From Hydrogenophaga intermedia (GTDB taxonomy: Bacteria; Pseudomonadota; Gammaproteobacteria; Burkholderiales; Burkholderiaceae_C): a stretch of DNA of 38,162 nucleotides. The stretch lies in contig NZ_CCAE010000041.1 of the NCBI RefSeq assembly GCF_000723405.1, positions 1 to 38,162 of the forward strand. The letters run 5' to 3'. Below, piece after piece: positions 21,943 to 30,231 of the stretch. The stretch's first letter is position 1. Every line of letters begins with the position of its first letter. The position numbers and the translations under genes were made by a program. The notes under the pieces were generated by a model, which saw nothing but the letters and a program-made list of their open reading frames with translations, was not told the origin of the DNA and did not search any database.

Positions 21943-22785
21943 ATGAGTACCGCCAACCTGCTGGCCATGGGCGCGATCGCGCTGTGGGCTTCGCTGGCCG
22001 CACTGGGTGTGGCCCTGTCGCACATCCCCCCCTTTCTGCTCACCGGCCTGGGCCTGCTGGTGGGCAGCCTGATCGCGCTGCCGCTTTCGCGCTTCGACCT
22101 GCGCCGCTGGCGTGTGCCGGCGAGCACGCTGGCGATGGGCATCTACGGCCTGTTCGGTTTTCACTTTCTGCTGTTCATTGCGCTGCGCCATGCACCACCG
22201 GTGCAGGCCAATCTGGTCAACTACCTGTGGCCGCTGGGCATCGTGGTGATGGCGCCGCTGCTGCTGCCCGGCGTGAGGCTCACCGCGCGCCACCTGATCG
22301 CGGCACTGATCGGCTTCGCGGGCGCGGCGCTCGCCATTCTGGGGCGCACCGACGGCGGCACCGGCGTCACCTGGGCCTGGGGCTACCTGCCGGCGCTGGG
22401 CTCTGCCTTCATTTGGGCCACTTACTCCTTGCTCACCAAACGCGTGAGAGCCTTTCCCACCGCGGCCATCGGCGGGTTCGCGGCCGCTTCGGGCGCGCTG
22501 GCGCTGCTGTGCCATGCTTTGTTGGAGCCTCCGGTGGCCTTGTCCCTGCAGGACGGGTTGCTGATCGCGCTGCTCGGCCTCGGTCCGCTGGGGGGCGCCT
22601 TCTTCCTGTGGGACGCGGCGCTCAAGCGCGGCGACCCACGCCAGATCGGCGTGCTGAGCTTCCTGACGCCGCTGCTGTCGACCTTCACGCTGCTGGCGGT
22701 GCGAGGCGAGCGGCCCAGCGCCTCGGTACTGGTGGCGACCGCAATGATCGTGGGCGCCGCAGTGCTGGCAGCCCGCACGCGCTGA
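21943..22785 (+). CDS. DMT-superfamily (EamA) transporter, possibly YddG-like amino acid exporter
   Basis: 280 residues with ten predicted membrane helices in two EamA repeats. The opening MGAIALWASLAALGVALSH and the block FIALRHAPPVQANLVNYLWPLGIVVMAPLLLP (the ANLVNYLWP feature) resemble the YddG aromatic-amino-acid exporters. Without experiments the substrate remains open. The preceding AraC-type gene probably regulates it. The ATG lies 6 bases after GATGAT and has no Shine-Dalgarno. Its stop is one base away from the stop of convergent ptsI. Confidence 0.88.
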   Translation: MSTANLLAMGAIALWASLAALGVALSHIPPFLLTGLGLLVGSLIALPLSRFDLRRWRVPASTLAMGIYGLFGFHFLLFIALRHAPPVQANLVNYLWPLGIVVMAPLLLPGVRLTARHLIAALIGFAGAALAILGRTDGGTGVTWAWGYLPALGSAFIWATYSLLTKRVRAFPTAAIGGFAAASGALALLCHALLEPPVALSLQDGLLIALLGLGPLGGAFFLWDAALKRGDPRQIGVLSFLTPLLSTFTLLAVRGERPSASVLVATAMIVGAAVLAARTR

Positions 22786-22786
22786 G

Positions 22787-24532
22787 TCAGTCCACCAGCA
22801 GCGCGGCCGGGTCCTCGGCTTCGAGCACGGTCTTCGCCCAACCGGCGAGCTTGACGGTATCGCTGCGCAGAATCTGCTGCTTGACCGCGAGGATGCGCGA
22901 GGGATGCATGGAGAAGCTGCGCAAGCCCAGGCCCAGCAGCAGGCGCGTCATGGTGACGTCGCCCGCCATCTCGCCGCACACGCTCACGCCCTTGCCCTGG
23001 GCGCGCGCCTGCGCGATGGTGGCGGCCACCAGTTGCAGCACCGCGGGGTGCAAGGGGTCGTACAGGTGCGACACGGCCTCGTCGGCGCGGTCGATGGCCA
23101 GGGTGTACTGGATCAGGTCGTTGGTGCCGATCGACAGGAAGTCGAAGTGGCGCAGGAACAGGGGAATGGTGAGCGCAGCGGCCGGCACTTCGATCATGGC
23201 GCCGAGCTTGACCGGCCCGTGCGGCACGCCGGCCGCGTCGAGCTGTTCGCGCGCGCGGTCCACCAGGGCCAGGGTCTGGCGGATTTCGCTCGCGTGCGCG
23301 AGCATGGGGATGAGCAGGTTCACCGGCCCGTGCGCGGCCGCGCGCAGGATGGCACGCAGTTGAGCGAGGAACATCGCCGGGTCCGCCAGGCTCCAGCGGA
23401 TGGCGCGCAGACCCAGGGCCGGGTTGAGGTGGTCGTCCAGGCGCGCCACGCTGCGGTCCAGTGGCTTGTCAGCCCCCACGTCCACGGTGCGGATGGTGAC
23501 CGGCAGGCCTTGCATGCCTTCAACGGCGCGGCGGTAGGCCCGGTATTGCTCCTCCTCGTCGGGCAATTGGCCGTTGCGGCCCATGAACAGGAATTCGCTG
23601 CGGAAGAGACCCACGCCAGCGGCGCCGGCCTTGAGCGCGGCGGCGGCGTCGTCGGGCTGTTCGATGTTGGCCAGCAGCTCGATCTTCTGGCCGTCGAGCG
23701 TGACAGCCGGCGTGTTCTTCAGACGCGAGAGTTTCTCGCGATCGATCTCACCCTGGCGTTGCTTGAACCCGTATTCGGCCAGCACGATGGGCGAGGGGTC
23801 GACCACCACCACGCCAGCGTCGCCATCGATCACCACCCAGTCGTCCTGGCGGATGAGGTGGCTGGCGGAGCGCGCGCCCACCACGGCGGGGATGTCCATG
23901 CTGCGCGCCACGATCGCGGTGTGGCTGGTCTTGCCGCCCACGTCGGTGACAAAGCCGGCGAACACACTCTGCTTGAACTGCAGCATGTCGGCTGGCGACA
24001 GGTCGTGAGCGATCAACACCAGCGGCTCGTCCTTGCTCGCCCGCTCGGCGGCGACGGCGGGCGCGGCGATCGGCGCGGCCTGGCCACGCATCGCGCGCAA
24101 CATGCGATCGACCACTTGCTCGAGGTCGGCCTTGCGCTCGCGCAGGTAGGGGTCTTCCATCTCGTCGAACTGGCGTGAGATGACCTCGAGCTGCGTGGTC
24201 AGCGCCCACTCGGCGTTGTAGTGGCGATCCTTCACCCAGTGCTTCACGCCGTCCGTGAGTTGCTCGTCCTGCAGCAGCATGAGGTGCACGTCGAGCAGCG
24301 CGGCGAGCTCGGGGTGGGCGTCGACCTGTCCCAGGCCCACCAGTCCTTGCTGCACGCGCAGGATCTCTTCGGCCACCGCCTTGCGCGCCTGGCGCAGCCG
24401 CTCGATCTCGCTCTCGATCTCGTGCGGCGCCACCAGGCGGTGCGCCACGTCCACGCGGCTGGAGGCGACGATCACGGCCCGCCCGATGGCCACGCCACGG
24501 GAGACGGCCAGACCATGGACGGAGAAGGTCAT
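22787..24532 (-). CDS. ptsI: PTS enzyme I (phosphoenolpyruvate-protein phosphotransferase)
   Basis: 581 residues, full length. It takes phosphate from phosphoenolpyruvate and passes it to HPr. The active histidine H204 lies in GGKTSHTAIVARS. The PEP-binding TIM barrel contains NIEQPDDA, LFRSEFLFMGR, VDVGADKPL, the IGTNDLIQYTLAIDR block, and the C-terminal cysteine loop VSVCGEMAGD. It begins MTFSVHGLAVSRGVAIG. It is the last gene of the lipoprotein-MFS-EIIA-HPr-EI unit, separated from ptsH by a 109-base GC-rich repeat-like spacer. No EIIB/EIIC sugar permease gene accompanies it, pointing to a regulatory phosphorelay. Confidence 0.97.
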   Translation of the reverse strand: MTFSVHGLAVSRGVAIGRAVIVASSRVDVAHRLVAPHEIESEIERLRQARKAVAEEILRVQQGLVGLGQVDAHPELAALLDVHLMLLQDEQLTDGVKHWVKDRHYNAEWALTTQLEVISRQFDEMEDPYLRERKADLEQVVDRMLRAMRGQAAPIAAPAVAAERASKDEPLVLIAHDLSPADMLQFKQSVFAGFVTDVGGKTSHTAIVARSMDIPAVVGARSASHLIRQDDWVVIDGDAGVVVVDPSPIVLAEYGFKQRQGEIDREKLSRLKNTPAVTLDGQKIELLANIEQPDDAAAALKAGAAGVGLFRSEFLFMGRNGQLPDEEEQYRAYRRAVEGMQGLPVTIRTVDVGADKPLDRSVARLDDHLNPALGLRAIRWSLADPAMFLAQLRAILRAAAHGPVNLLIPMLAHASEIRQTLALVDRAREQLDAAGVPHGPVKLGAMIEVPAAALTIPLFLRHFDFLSIGTNDLIQYTLAIDRADEAVSHLYDPLHPAVLQLVAATIAQARAQGKGVSVCGEMAGDVTMTRLLLGLGLRSFSMHPSRILAVKQQILRSDTVKLAGWAKTVLEAEDPAALLVD

Positions 24533-24554
24533 GCTGGCGCTCCGCGGGCGCGTG

Positions 24555-24640
24555 GGGGCTTCATTTCGCCGCCGGGCCGCCCCAAGGCGAAGCAGCCCCC
24601 TCGGGGGGCAGCGACCCGCGAAGCGGTGGAGCGCGGGGGC
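24555..24640 (-). repeat. GC-rich hairpin element between ptsH and ptsI, resembling a Comamonadaceae dispersed repeat
   Basis: The ptsH-ptsI spacer holds on the minus strand a GCCCCC/GGGGGC hairpin with a 3-base loop (plus 24595-24609), flanked by CGCTTCGCGGG- and TTGGGGCGGC-type segments. This composition matches, from memory, an intergenic repeat common in Comamonadaceae genomes. Only one copy is seen in this window, so dispersal is not shown here. It may modulate ptsH-ptsI read-through. Confidence 0.5.
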
Positions 24641-24641
24641 G

Positions 24642-24911
24642 TCATTCGCCTTCGCCGAACTTGTCGTTGATGAGAGCGAGCAGCGCGTCCATCGCGGCGC
24701 GCTCGTCGCTGCCGTCGGTCTCGATGTCGACCACGCTGCCCATGCCGGCGGCCAGCATCATCACGCCCATGATGCTCTTGGCATTGACGCGCCGCCCGCC
24801 GCGCGACATCCACACATCGCTGAGGAAGGTGCCGGCCAGCTTGGTGAGCTTGGCCGATGCGCGGGCGTGCAGGCCCAGCTTATTGCTGATGGTCGCGGTG
24901 GTCTTGATCAT
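24642..24911 (-). CDS. ptsH: PTS phosphocarrier protein HPr
   Basis: 89 residues. The phosphorylatable histidine H15 is in GLHARAS. S46 is in NAKSIMGVM, the site that HPr kinase would use in organisms that have one. The start MIKTTATISNKLGL at 24911 puts H15 at its canonical position; an upstream TTG extension is unlikely. Its first 32 bases overlap the end of the EIIA gene, so translation of the two should be coupled. It accepts phosphate from enzyme I and donates it to the EIIA component encoded just upstream. Confidence 0.96.
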   Translation of the reverse strand: MIKTTATISNKLGLHARASAKLTKLAGTFLSDVWMSRGGRRVNAKSIMGVMMLAAGMGSVVDIETDGSDERAAMDALLALINDKFGEGE

Positions 24912-25326
24912 GCGTGGATCGTCGGGCCTGGTTTTGCGGAGCGGTGACGGCAACCTGCATCACGCCCTGCGTGGCGCCGATGATGGCGCGCGAGATCAGG
25001 GCGTCGAGCGACTCGTGGCGGTAGCTCACGGTGCGCAGCAGCATCGGCAGGTTGACGCCGCAGACGAGCTTGCTGCGCACGCCATCGACCAGGCGCTGGG
25101 CCACGTTGCACGGCGTGGCGCCGAACATGTCGGTGACCACCAGGGTCTGCGGTTTCGCCATCTGGGCCATGAGGGCACGCGCCTGCGCCAGGGTTTCCTC
25201 GGGTGGCACGTTGGGCTGCACGTCCAGCGCCACCACCGCGTCCTGCGCGTCGGGGAACACGTGCAGCACGCATTGCCGCAGGGCAGAGGCCAGCGGCGCG
25301 TGCGCGATCAGCAGAATGCCGTTCAT
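24880..25326 (-). CDS. PTS EIIA component of the mannose family
   Basis: 148 residues, a free-standing ManX-like EIIA domain. H9 in GILLIAHAPLAS is the expected phosphorylation site, and VVTDMFGATPCNVAQRL (about residues 63-79) matches the family's DxFGGSPxN region. No EIIB or EIIC domain is attached or adjacent. In other proteobacteria such EIIA proteins act in regulation (for example of polyhydroxyalkanoate or nitrogen metabolism) and do not transport sugar; that role here is by analogy. The start at 25326 overlaps the MFS stop by 4 bases (ATGA). Confidence 0.93.
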   Translation of the reverse strand: MNGILLIAHAPLASALRQCVLHVFPDAQDAVVALDVQPNVPPEETLAQARALMAQMAKPQTLVVTDMFGATPCNVAQRLVDGVRSKLVCGVNLPMLLRTVSYRHESLDALISRAIIGATQGVMQVAVTAPQNQARRSTHDQDHRDHQQ

Positions 25327-26591
25327 GCGCGCAGTGTAGCGGCGCGGTCCCGCTCGATGCGGCGCCAGCCGCGCCAGAAGACCGCGTAGGCCCCCACGCA
25401 GCACAGCGCGAAAAGCCCCACCGCGCCCCGGTAGCGATCGGGCTCGCTCCACCCGAACACGCTCAGCGCGTCAATGGCCAGGCCGATGCCCCACTGCAGC
25501 ATGAACACACCGCCGAAGATGACCAGGTTGTAGGCCGACAGCGCGCGGCCCGCGGCCTGTGGCGGCAGCGCCAGCGCCACGGCGGGCTGCGACAGCGAGA
25601 CGAAGGTGGAGCCGACACAGAAGAGCGCCCACAGCCCCCAGCCCGCGCGCGGGCCGAGCCAGGCGATGGCAACGATCACGGCGAGACTCAAGGGCAGGCC
25701 CCAGCCGATGAGGGACTCGGGCCGGATGCCACGGCGCGCCAGGTGCGGGTTCACCACGCCCCAGGTCCAGAAGGCCAGCAGCATGCTCAGGTTGATGGCG
25801 AACAGACCCGCGGCCGCCTGTTCAGGCGTGTAGCCGGCCACGTTCACCATCCACGGCCCGGCCCACAGCGCCTGCACCGCGACCATGCCGCCGTAGTTGA
25901 TGAAACCCACCGGCACCATGGTGCGGAAGTAGGGGTGGCGCCAGATGTGGGCATAGCCGGCATCGGGCCCGCCCGCAGCAGGAGCCGGCACCCCCGCGGC
26001 GGGCTTCCACGCCGGCACCGACCAGGCCAGCACCGCAATCGCCAGCACGAACAGCGCGGCCAGCGCCCAGAACAGGCCGCGCCAGCCGATCACGGGGAGC
26101 AGCCACTGCACCGGCAACGTGGAGGCCACCATGCCCATGGAGCCGGTCATCAGCATCCAGGAGTTGGCGCGCAACTGCGCGGCCGGGCTCAACCAGCGGC
26201 GAAACCCGGTGAGCGGCGCCATGAGGCACGCGCTGAGCCCCATGCCGGTGAGCACGCGCGCGGCCAGCAGGCCGACGAAACTGCCCGCCAGCGCGAAGGC
26301 CACGCAGCCCGCGACGGCCATGGCGAGGAAAGCCAGCACGACGCGCTTGGGTCCGTGGTGGTCGAGCCAGCGGCCCATGGGCAACTGCGTGAGCGCAAAG
26401 CCGAAGAAGTAGCCGCCCGCCAGCAGGCCGAGGTCGCCGGGCGTGAGCGACATTTCTGCGCTGAGCGTGGGCGAGAGCGTGGCCGCGATGGCGCGCACCA
26501 GGGCCGACAGGAAGTAAGTGCCGGCGAAGACGAGGAAGACCGCCACCGCCAGGCGCGGGCTGAGCAGGCCGTTGTCGGTGGAAGCGTTCAT
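25323..26591 (-). CDS. Major facilitator superfamily transporter
   Basis: 422 residues with about twelve hydrophobic helices. The loop 2-3 motif G-R-WLDHHGPKR (QLPMGRWLDHHGPKRV) is the MFS motif A; the second half carries a weaker equivalent. The central cytoplasmic loop is rich in Pro and Ala (about residues 205-225). Substrate unknown. It is coupled by ATGA overlaps to both the lipoprotein upstream (26588-26591) and the EIIA gene downstream (25323-25326). I chose MNASTDNG at 26591; a longer frame above it is out-of-frame shadow of the lipoprotein gene. Confidence 0.92.
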   Translation of the reverse strand: MNASTDNGLLSPRLAVAVFLVFAGTYFLSALVRAIAATLSPTLSAEMSLTPGDLGLLAGGYFFGFALTQLPMGRWLDHHGPKRVVLAFLAMAVAGCVAFALAGSFVGLLAARVLTGMGLSACLMAPLTGFRRWLSPAAQLRANSWMLMTGSMGMVASTLPVQWLLPVIGWRGLFWALAALFVLAIAVLAWSVPAWKPAAGVPAPAAGGPDAGYAHIWRHPYFRTMVPVGFINYGGMVAVQALWAGPWMVNVAGYTPEQAAAGLFAINLSMLLAFWTWGVVNPHLARRGIRPESLIGWGLPLSLAVIVAIAWLGPRAGWGLWALFCVGSTFVSLSQPAVALALPPQAAGRALSAYNLVIFGGVFMLQWGIGLAIDALSVFGWSEPDRYRGAVGLFALCCVGAYAVFWRGWRRIERDRAATLRA

Positions 26592-27121
26592 GGCAACCGC
26601 AACCCGTCGAAAAAAGTCGAGGCAAGCTCGGGGTCGATGGCGCGGCCGTAGATGGCCGCGTGCACGAGGCGGCCGCCCTGCGCGGCGTGCAGCGCGCGCA
26701 CGGTGACAGGCTCGCCGCGGGGATCGCGTCCGCCAGCCTGCAGGCCCAGGGCGCGATCGGTGCCAGGCACGGCGGCGGGCCATTGCGCGGCGGGGTCGTC
26801 GGCCAAGGCAGGGTCGGCGTGCACGGCCACCAGCGTGGCACGGCGCCAGGCGTCGAGCGCGAGCGCGGCGCGAGCGGCGTCGCCGGCGTCGAGCCAAGCC
26901 ACGGCGAAGGTCAGGCCGCCGGTATCGCAGCTCAGCATGTGCAGCGTGGCGTTCAGGCCACCCAGCGGCACCTCGCGTTCGGCTCGGTCGGGCTTGCAGG
27001 GCATGAGTGCCTGCACCGGCGCGCCGTCGGCGCGCACGGTGCGCCAGTTGAAGGTGGGCGAGCAGGCGGCGAAGAGCAGCAGCGCGGCCAGGGCGCCGGC
27101 GAGTCGTCTGGTTCGGGTCAT
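26588..27121 (-). CDS. Predicted lipoprotein of unknown function
   Basis: 177 residues. A lipoprotein signal is visible: MTRTRRLAGALAALLLFAAC, with the lipobox cysteine at residue 20. The mature part begins SPTFNWRTVRADGAPVQALMPCKPDRAE, then a mixed alpha/beta protein with cysteines in MPCKPD and LSCDTGG that may form a disulfide, and ends FDGLRLP. I do not recognise the family with certainty. It opens the unit whose later genes are the MFS transporter and the PTS phosphorelay, overlapping the former by 4 bases. The start at 27121 puts the signal peptide at the N-terminus. Confidence 0.82.
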   Translation of the reverse strand: MTRTRRLAGALAALLLFAACSPTFNWRTVRADGAPVQALMPCKPDRAEREVPLGGLNATLHMLSCDTGGLTFAVAWLDAGDAARAALALDAWRRATLVAVHADPALADDPAAQWPAAVPGTDRALGLQAGGRDPRGEPVTVRALHAAQGGRLVHAAIYGRAIDPELASTFFDGLRLP

Positions 27122-27189
27122 GGGGCAGGAAGGGCGCCACCACGCCTGGGCGACACCGGAGGCGCGATCGTGTCGCGCACAATGCACGG

Positions 27190-28455
27190 ATGAATGCACT
27201 GGATGGTATCCGCATCCTCGACTGCTCCCGGGTGCTCGCCGGCCCCTGGTGCACCCAGACGCTGGCCGACCTGGGCGCCGACGTGGTGAAGGTGGAGCGC
27301 CCGCGCGGGCCGAACCACCCTGGCGGCGACGACACGCGTGGCTGGGGCCCTCCCTTCCTGCGCGGGCGCGACGGCCAGGACACCGCCGAGGCGGCCTACT
27401 ACCTGGGCGCCAACCGCAACAAGCGCTCCATCACCTGTGACCTGTCACTGCCCGAAGGCCAGGCGCTGATCCGCGAGTTGGCCGCCAAGGCCGACGTGTT
27501 CGTGGAGAACTACAAGGTGGGCGACATGGCGCGCTACGGGCTGGACTTCGCTGCGCTGCGCGCGATCAACCCGCGCCTGGTCTATTGCTCCATCACCGGT
27601 TTTGGCCAGACGGGCCCCTACAAGGACCGCGCGGGCTACGACTACGCGGTGCAGGGCATGGGCGGCCTGATGAGCCTCACCGGCGAGCGCGACGACCTGC
27701 CCGGCGGCGGCCCGCAGAAGGTGGGCGTGGCGGTGGCCGACCTGTTCACGGGGCTGTATTCGACGGTGGCCATCCAGGCCGCGCTGCGCCATGCCGAGCG
27801 CACCGGCGAGGGCCAGCACATCGACATGGCCTTGCTGGACACCCAGGTGGCGATGCTGGCCAACCTGGGCGCGAACTACCTGGTGCGCGGCCGTGAGGAC
27901 GGCAAGGTGCCGGGCCGCGCGGGCAACGCGCACGCCAATATCGTGCCCTACCAGGTGTTCGAGGTCGCGCCCGACGCGGACGGCCATGCGCAACACATCA
28001 TTCTGGCCGTGGGCAACGACGGCCAGTTCGCCAAGTTCTGCGAGGTCGCGGGCCGACCCGAACTGGCCCGCGACGAGCGCTTCGCACGCAACCAGAGCCG
28101 GGTGCGCCACCGCGCCGTGCTGGTGCCGATGCTGGAGGCCGTGATGAAGGCGCGCGGCAAGGCCGACTGGCTGGCCGCGCTGGAAGCCGCCAAGGTGCCC
28201 TGCGGTCCCATCAACGACCTGGCCGAGGTCTTCGCCGACCCGCAGGTGCGCGCGCGCGGCATGGTCCACACCTGGGCGCACCCGCTGGCCGACGCGGTGG
28301 ACCTCGTGGCCAGCCCCATCAAGATGAGCGCCACCCCCGTGCGCAACGACCGCCCCCCGCCCCTGATGGGCGAACACACCGACGAGGTGCTGGCCGAGTG
28401 GCTGGGCGCCGACGCCGCGCGGCTCGCGCAACTTCGCGCCAGCGGCGCGATCTGA
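27190..28455 (+). CDS. Class III CoA-transferase (CaiB/BaiF family)
   Basis: 421 residues. It would move CoA between carboxylic acids through an aspartyl-CoA anhydride. The N-terminus GIRILDCSRVLAGPWCTQTLADLGADVVKVERP is the standard opening. GYDYAVQGMGGLMSLTG (about residues 149-165) and the catalytic D184 in VGVAVADLFTGLY are present, followed by GQHIDMALLD. The C-terminal part has GPINDLAEVFADPQV. The acid substrates cannot be told from sequence. CACAAT stands 6 bases before the ATG and no Shine-Dalgarno is seen. A thioredoxin-like gene follows after 6 bases. Confidence 0.93.
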   Translation: MNALDGIRILDCSRVLAGPWCTQTLADLGADVVKVERPRGPNHPGGDDTRGWGPPFLRGRDGQDTAEAAYYLGANRNKRSITCDLSLPEGQALIRELAAKADVFVENYKVGDMARYGLDFAALRAINPRLVYCSITGFGQTGPYKDRAGYDYAVQGMGGLMSLTGERDDLPGGGPQKVGVAVADLFTGLYSTVAIQAALRHAERTGEGQHIDMALLDTQVAMLANLGANYLVRGREDGKVPGRAGNAHANIVPYQVFEVAPDADGHAQHIILAVGNDGQFAKFCEVAGRPELARDERFARNQSRVRHRAVLVPMLEAVMKARGKADWLAALEAAKVPCGPINDLAEVFADPQVRARGMVHTWAHPLADAVDLVASPIKMSATPVRNDRPPPLMGEHTDEVLAEWLGADAARLAQLRASGAI

Positions 28456-28461
28456 CCCGAC

Positions 28462-28866
28462 ATGGCCTACCAACCCCTGCCCACCCCGAAATCCCTGCGC
28501 GCGGCGGCCGATGCCACGGCCGCTCGTGGCGAGCCCCTGGTCGTGATGGTCACGCTGCGCGGCTGCGTCTATTGCGAGTTGGTGCGCAACAGCTACCTGC
28601 ACCCGCTCATGCGCGAGGGCCGGCTGATCGCCGTGCAGATCGACTTCCAGGACAAGACCACCCCCATCCAGGACTTCGCCGGTCGCACCACCACGCCCGC
28701 CACGCTGGTGGACGAGTGGAAGGTGCGCCTGACCCCGACGGTGTTCTTCTTTGGCCCCGACGGACGCGAACTGGCCGAGCGGCTGGAGGGCGTGACCTCG
28801 ACCGACTTCTACGGCAGCTACCTGGATGACCGGCTGGACACTGCCAGGAGCAAGCTGAAGAAGTAG
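28462..28866 (+). CDS. Thioredoxin-fold protein with CVYC motif
   Basis: 134 residues. Thioredoxin-like fold with the active-site pair C35/C38 (GCVYC), a cis-proline in LTPTVFFFGPDG (about residue 95), and C-terminal helix rich in Lys. It resembles the thioredoxin-fold SoxW/DUF255-neighbour proteins, but has no signal peptide or membrane anchor, so a cytoplasmic role or unrecognised export is possible. It lies 6 bases after the CoA-transferase gene, suggesting co-transcription only. Its stop is 7 bases from that of the convergent DUF4197 gene. Confidence 0.85.
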   Translation: MAYQPLPTPKSLRAAADATAARGEPLVVMVTLRGCVYCELVRNSYLHPLMREGRLIAVQIDFQDKTTPIQDFAGRTTTPATLVDEWKVRLTPTVFFFGPDGRELAERLEGVTSTDFYGSYLDDRLDTARSKLKK

Positions 28867-28873
28867 CGTTCGC

Positions 28874-29578
28874 TCACTTCATCGAGCCAAACACCTTCTT
28901 CAGGATGGCGCTGCCCGTGCCCACGGGGTCCTGGCGGATCTTGCGCTCCTCGTCGCCGATGATGGTGTAGAGACCGTCGAGCGACTTGCCAGTGACGTAA
29001 CGCTCGATGTTGGCGTCCTCCTTCTTCACCAGTCCGAAGCCCGAGGCTTTCTCGGCCACGCGGTTGTAGCTGCGCGCCAGCCCCACCTTCTCCGTGGTGC
29101 GCGTCACCACGGGCAGGAATTTCTCGCCCAGCGGCACGCGGGTCTTGTCGGCGAAGAAGCGGGTGACGGAATCGTCGCCACCTGACAGGATGTTCTTGGC
29201 GTCGGTCACGCTCATGGACTTGACGGCGTTGACCAGCAGGTCCTTGCCCATGGGCACGGCCTGCTCCGCTGCGCGGTTCATGCCGGTGATGAGCTCGTCC
29301 ACCCGCTTGCCCTGGCCCGCGAAGTTGAGCAGCTTGGCGGCGTCCTCCAGGTAACCGGGCAGGGGAATCCGAACTTTCGGGTTGCCCAGGAATCCATCGG
29401 TCTTGCCCAGCAAGGCCACCGCGGCCAGCGCGCCCTTCTCGAGTGCGGTGCGGATGCCGGCGGTGGCGTCCTTGTTCGACAGGTCGGACAGGGACAAGGC
29501 CCAGGCTTGGCGCTGGGCGGCGACAATCAGCAATCCCAGGCTGCCCAGGGACAGGTGATGAAACTGGCGGCGCTGCAT
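28874..29578 (-). CDS. DUF4197 domain protein, exported
   Basis: 234 residues. A Tat- or Sec-type signal peptide (MQRRQFHHLSLGSLGLLIVAA) occupies about the first 28 residues, with cleavage near QAWA-L. The rest is DUF4197: LSDLSNKDATAGIRTALEKGA, then PLPGYLEDAAKLL, KSLDGLYTIIGDEERKIRQDPVGTGSAILKKVFG at the end. The family is found across proteobacteria in the periplasm and has no established function. I chose the start at 29578, where the signal peptide begins. It runs opposite to the TlpA-like gene, 40 bases away. Confidence 0.88.
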   Translation of the reverse strand: MQRRQFHHLSLGSLGLLIVAAQRQAWALSLSDLSNKDATAGIRTALEKGALAAVALLGKTDGFLGNPKVRIPLPGYLEDAAKLLNFAGQGKRVDELITGMNRAAEQAVPMGKDLLVNAVKSMSVTDAKNILSGGDDSVTRFFADKTRVPLGEKFLPVVTRTTEKVGLARSYNRVAEKASGFGLVKKEDANIERYVTGKSLDGLYTIIGDEERKIRQDPVGTGSAILKKVFGSMK

Positions 29579-29618
29579 GTGGGTGCTCCCTAACGTGGAT
29601 GCGAGGCGGGCACTGTAG

Positions 29619-30161
29619 ATGGTGAAGCAGGAAATGACAAACACGATGACATTGGCGCGCGGCCCGAACCGCCGTCGGGTGCTGGGAACGGGCTTGGCGC
29701 TGGGCGCCGCGGGCGCGCTGGGCCTGAGCGGCTGCGCCGGGCGCGAGGCCGCGCCCGAATCCACCTTCGTGCTGCTCGACGGCAGCAAGGCCACCACCGC
29801 TGGATTGCGCGGCAAGGTGACTCTGGTGAACTTCTGGGCCACCACCTGCGTGACCTGCGTGAAGGAAATGCCCGCGCTCGTGGACACGCACCTGAAGTAC
29901 GCGCCGCGCGGCTACGACACGGTCGCCGTGGCCATGAGTTACGACCCGCCGGCCTGGGTGCTGAACTTCGCGCAGTCGCGCCAGTTGCCGTTCAAGGTGG
30001 CGATCGACAACACTGGCGACATCGCCAAGGCCTGGGGCGACGTGAAGCTCACGCCCACCACCTACCTGCTCGACAAGCAAGGGCGCATCGTCAAGCGCTA
30101 CGTGGGCGAGCCCGAGATGGGCGCGCTGCACCAGTTGATTGAAGAACTGCTGGCGGCTTGA
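29619..30161 (+). CDS. TlpA/ResA-like thiol-disulfide protein, lipoprotein or Tat-exported
   Basis: 180 residues. The N-terminus has NRRRVLGTGLALGAAGALGLSGC: a twin-arginine-like run followed by a lipobox cysteine near residue 39. The redoxin domain carries FWATTCVTCVKEMP with C77 and C80, and the cis-proline in KLTPTTYLLD. It would reduce or form disulfides in the periplasm, for example in cytochrome maturation. Start is uncertain: ATGs at 29619, 29634 and 29646 are all in frame and keep the signal. It is followed by a strong bidirectional terminator. Confidence 0.9.
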   Translation: MVKQEMTNTMTLARGPNRRRVLGTGLALGAAGALGLSGCAGREAAPESTFVLLDGSKATTAGLRGKVTLVNFWATTCVTCVKEMPALVDTHLKYAPRGYDTVAVAMSYDPPAWVLNFAQSRQLPFKVAIDNTGDIAKAWGDVKLTPTTYLLDKQGRIVKRYVGEPEMGALHQLIEELLAA

Positions 30162-30175
30162 CCACGCGGCGCAGG

Positions 30176-30211
30176 AAAGACAAAGGCCGGGATCACCCGG
30201 CCTTTGTCTTT
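30176..30211. terminator. Bidirectional intrinsic terminator
   Basis: A perfect 16-base inverted repeat, AAAGACAAAGGCCGGG and its complement, encloses the loop ATCA (30192-30195). A/T-rich outer arms give each strand a short U-rich tail. It lies 14 bases after the TlpA-like stop and 20 before the cytochrome c' stop, serving both convergent genes. Confidence 0.93.
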
Positions 30212-30231
30212 CGGGGCGGCAGGCGCCGCGC

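Noticed and set aside
25323..27383. A 686-codon frame ending as the MFS transporter
   Set aside because: Everything before 26591 is out-of-frame lipoprotein and CoA-transferase DNA.
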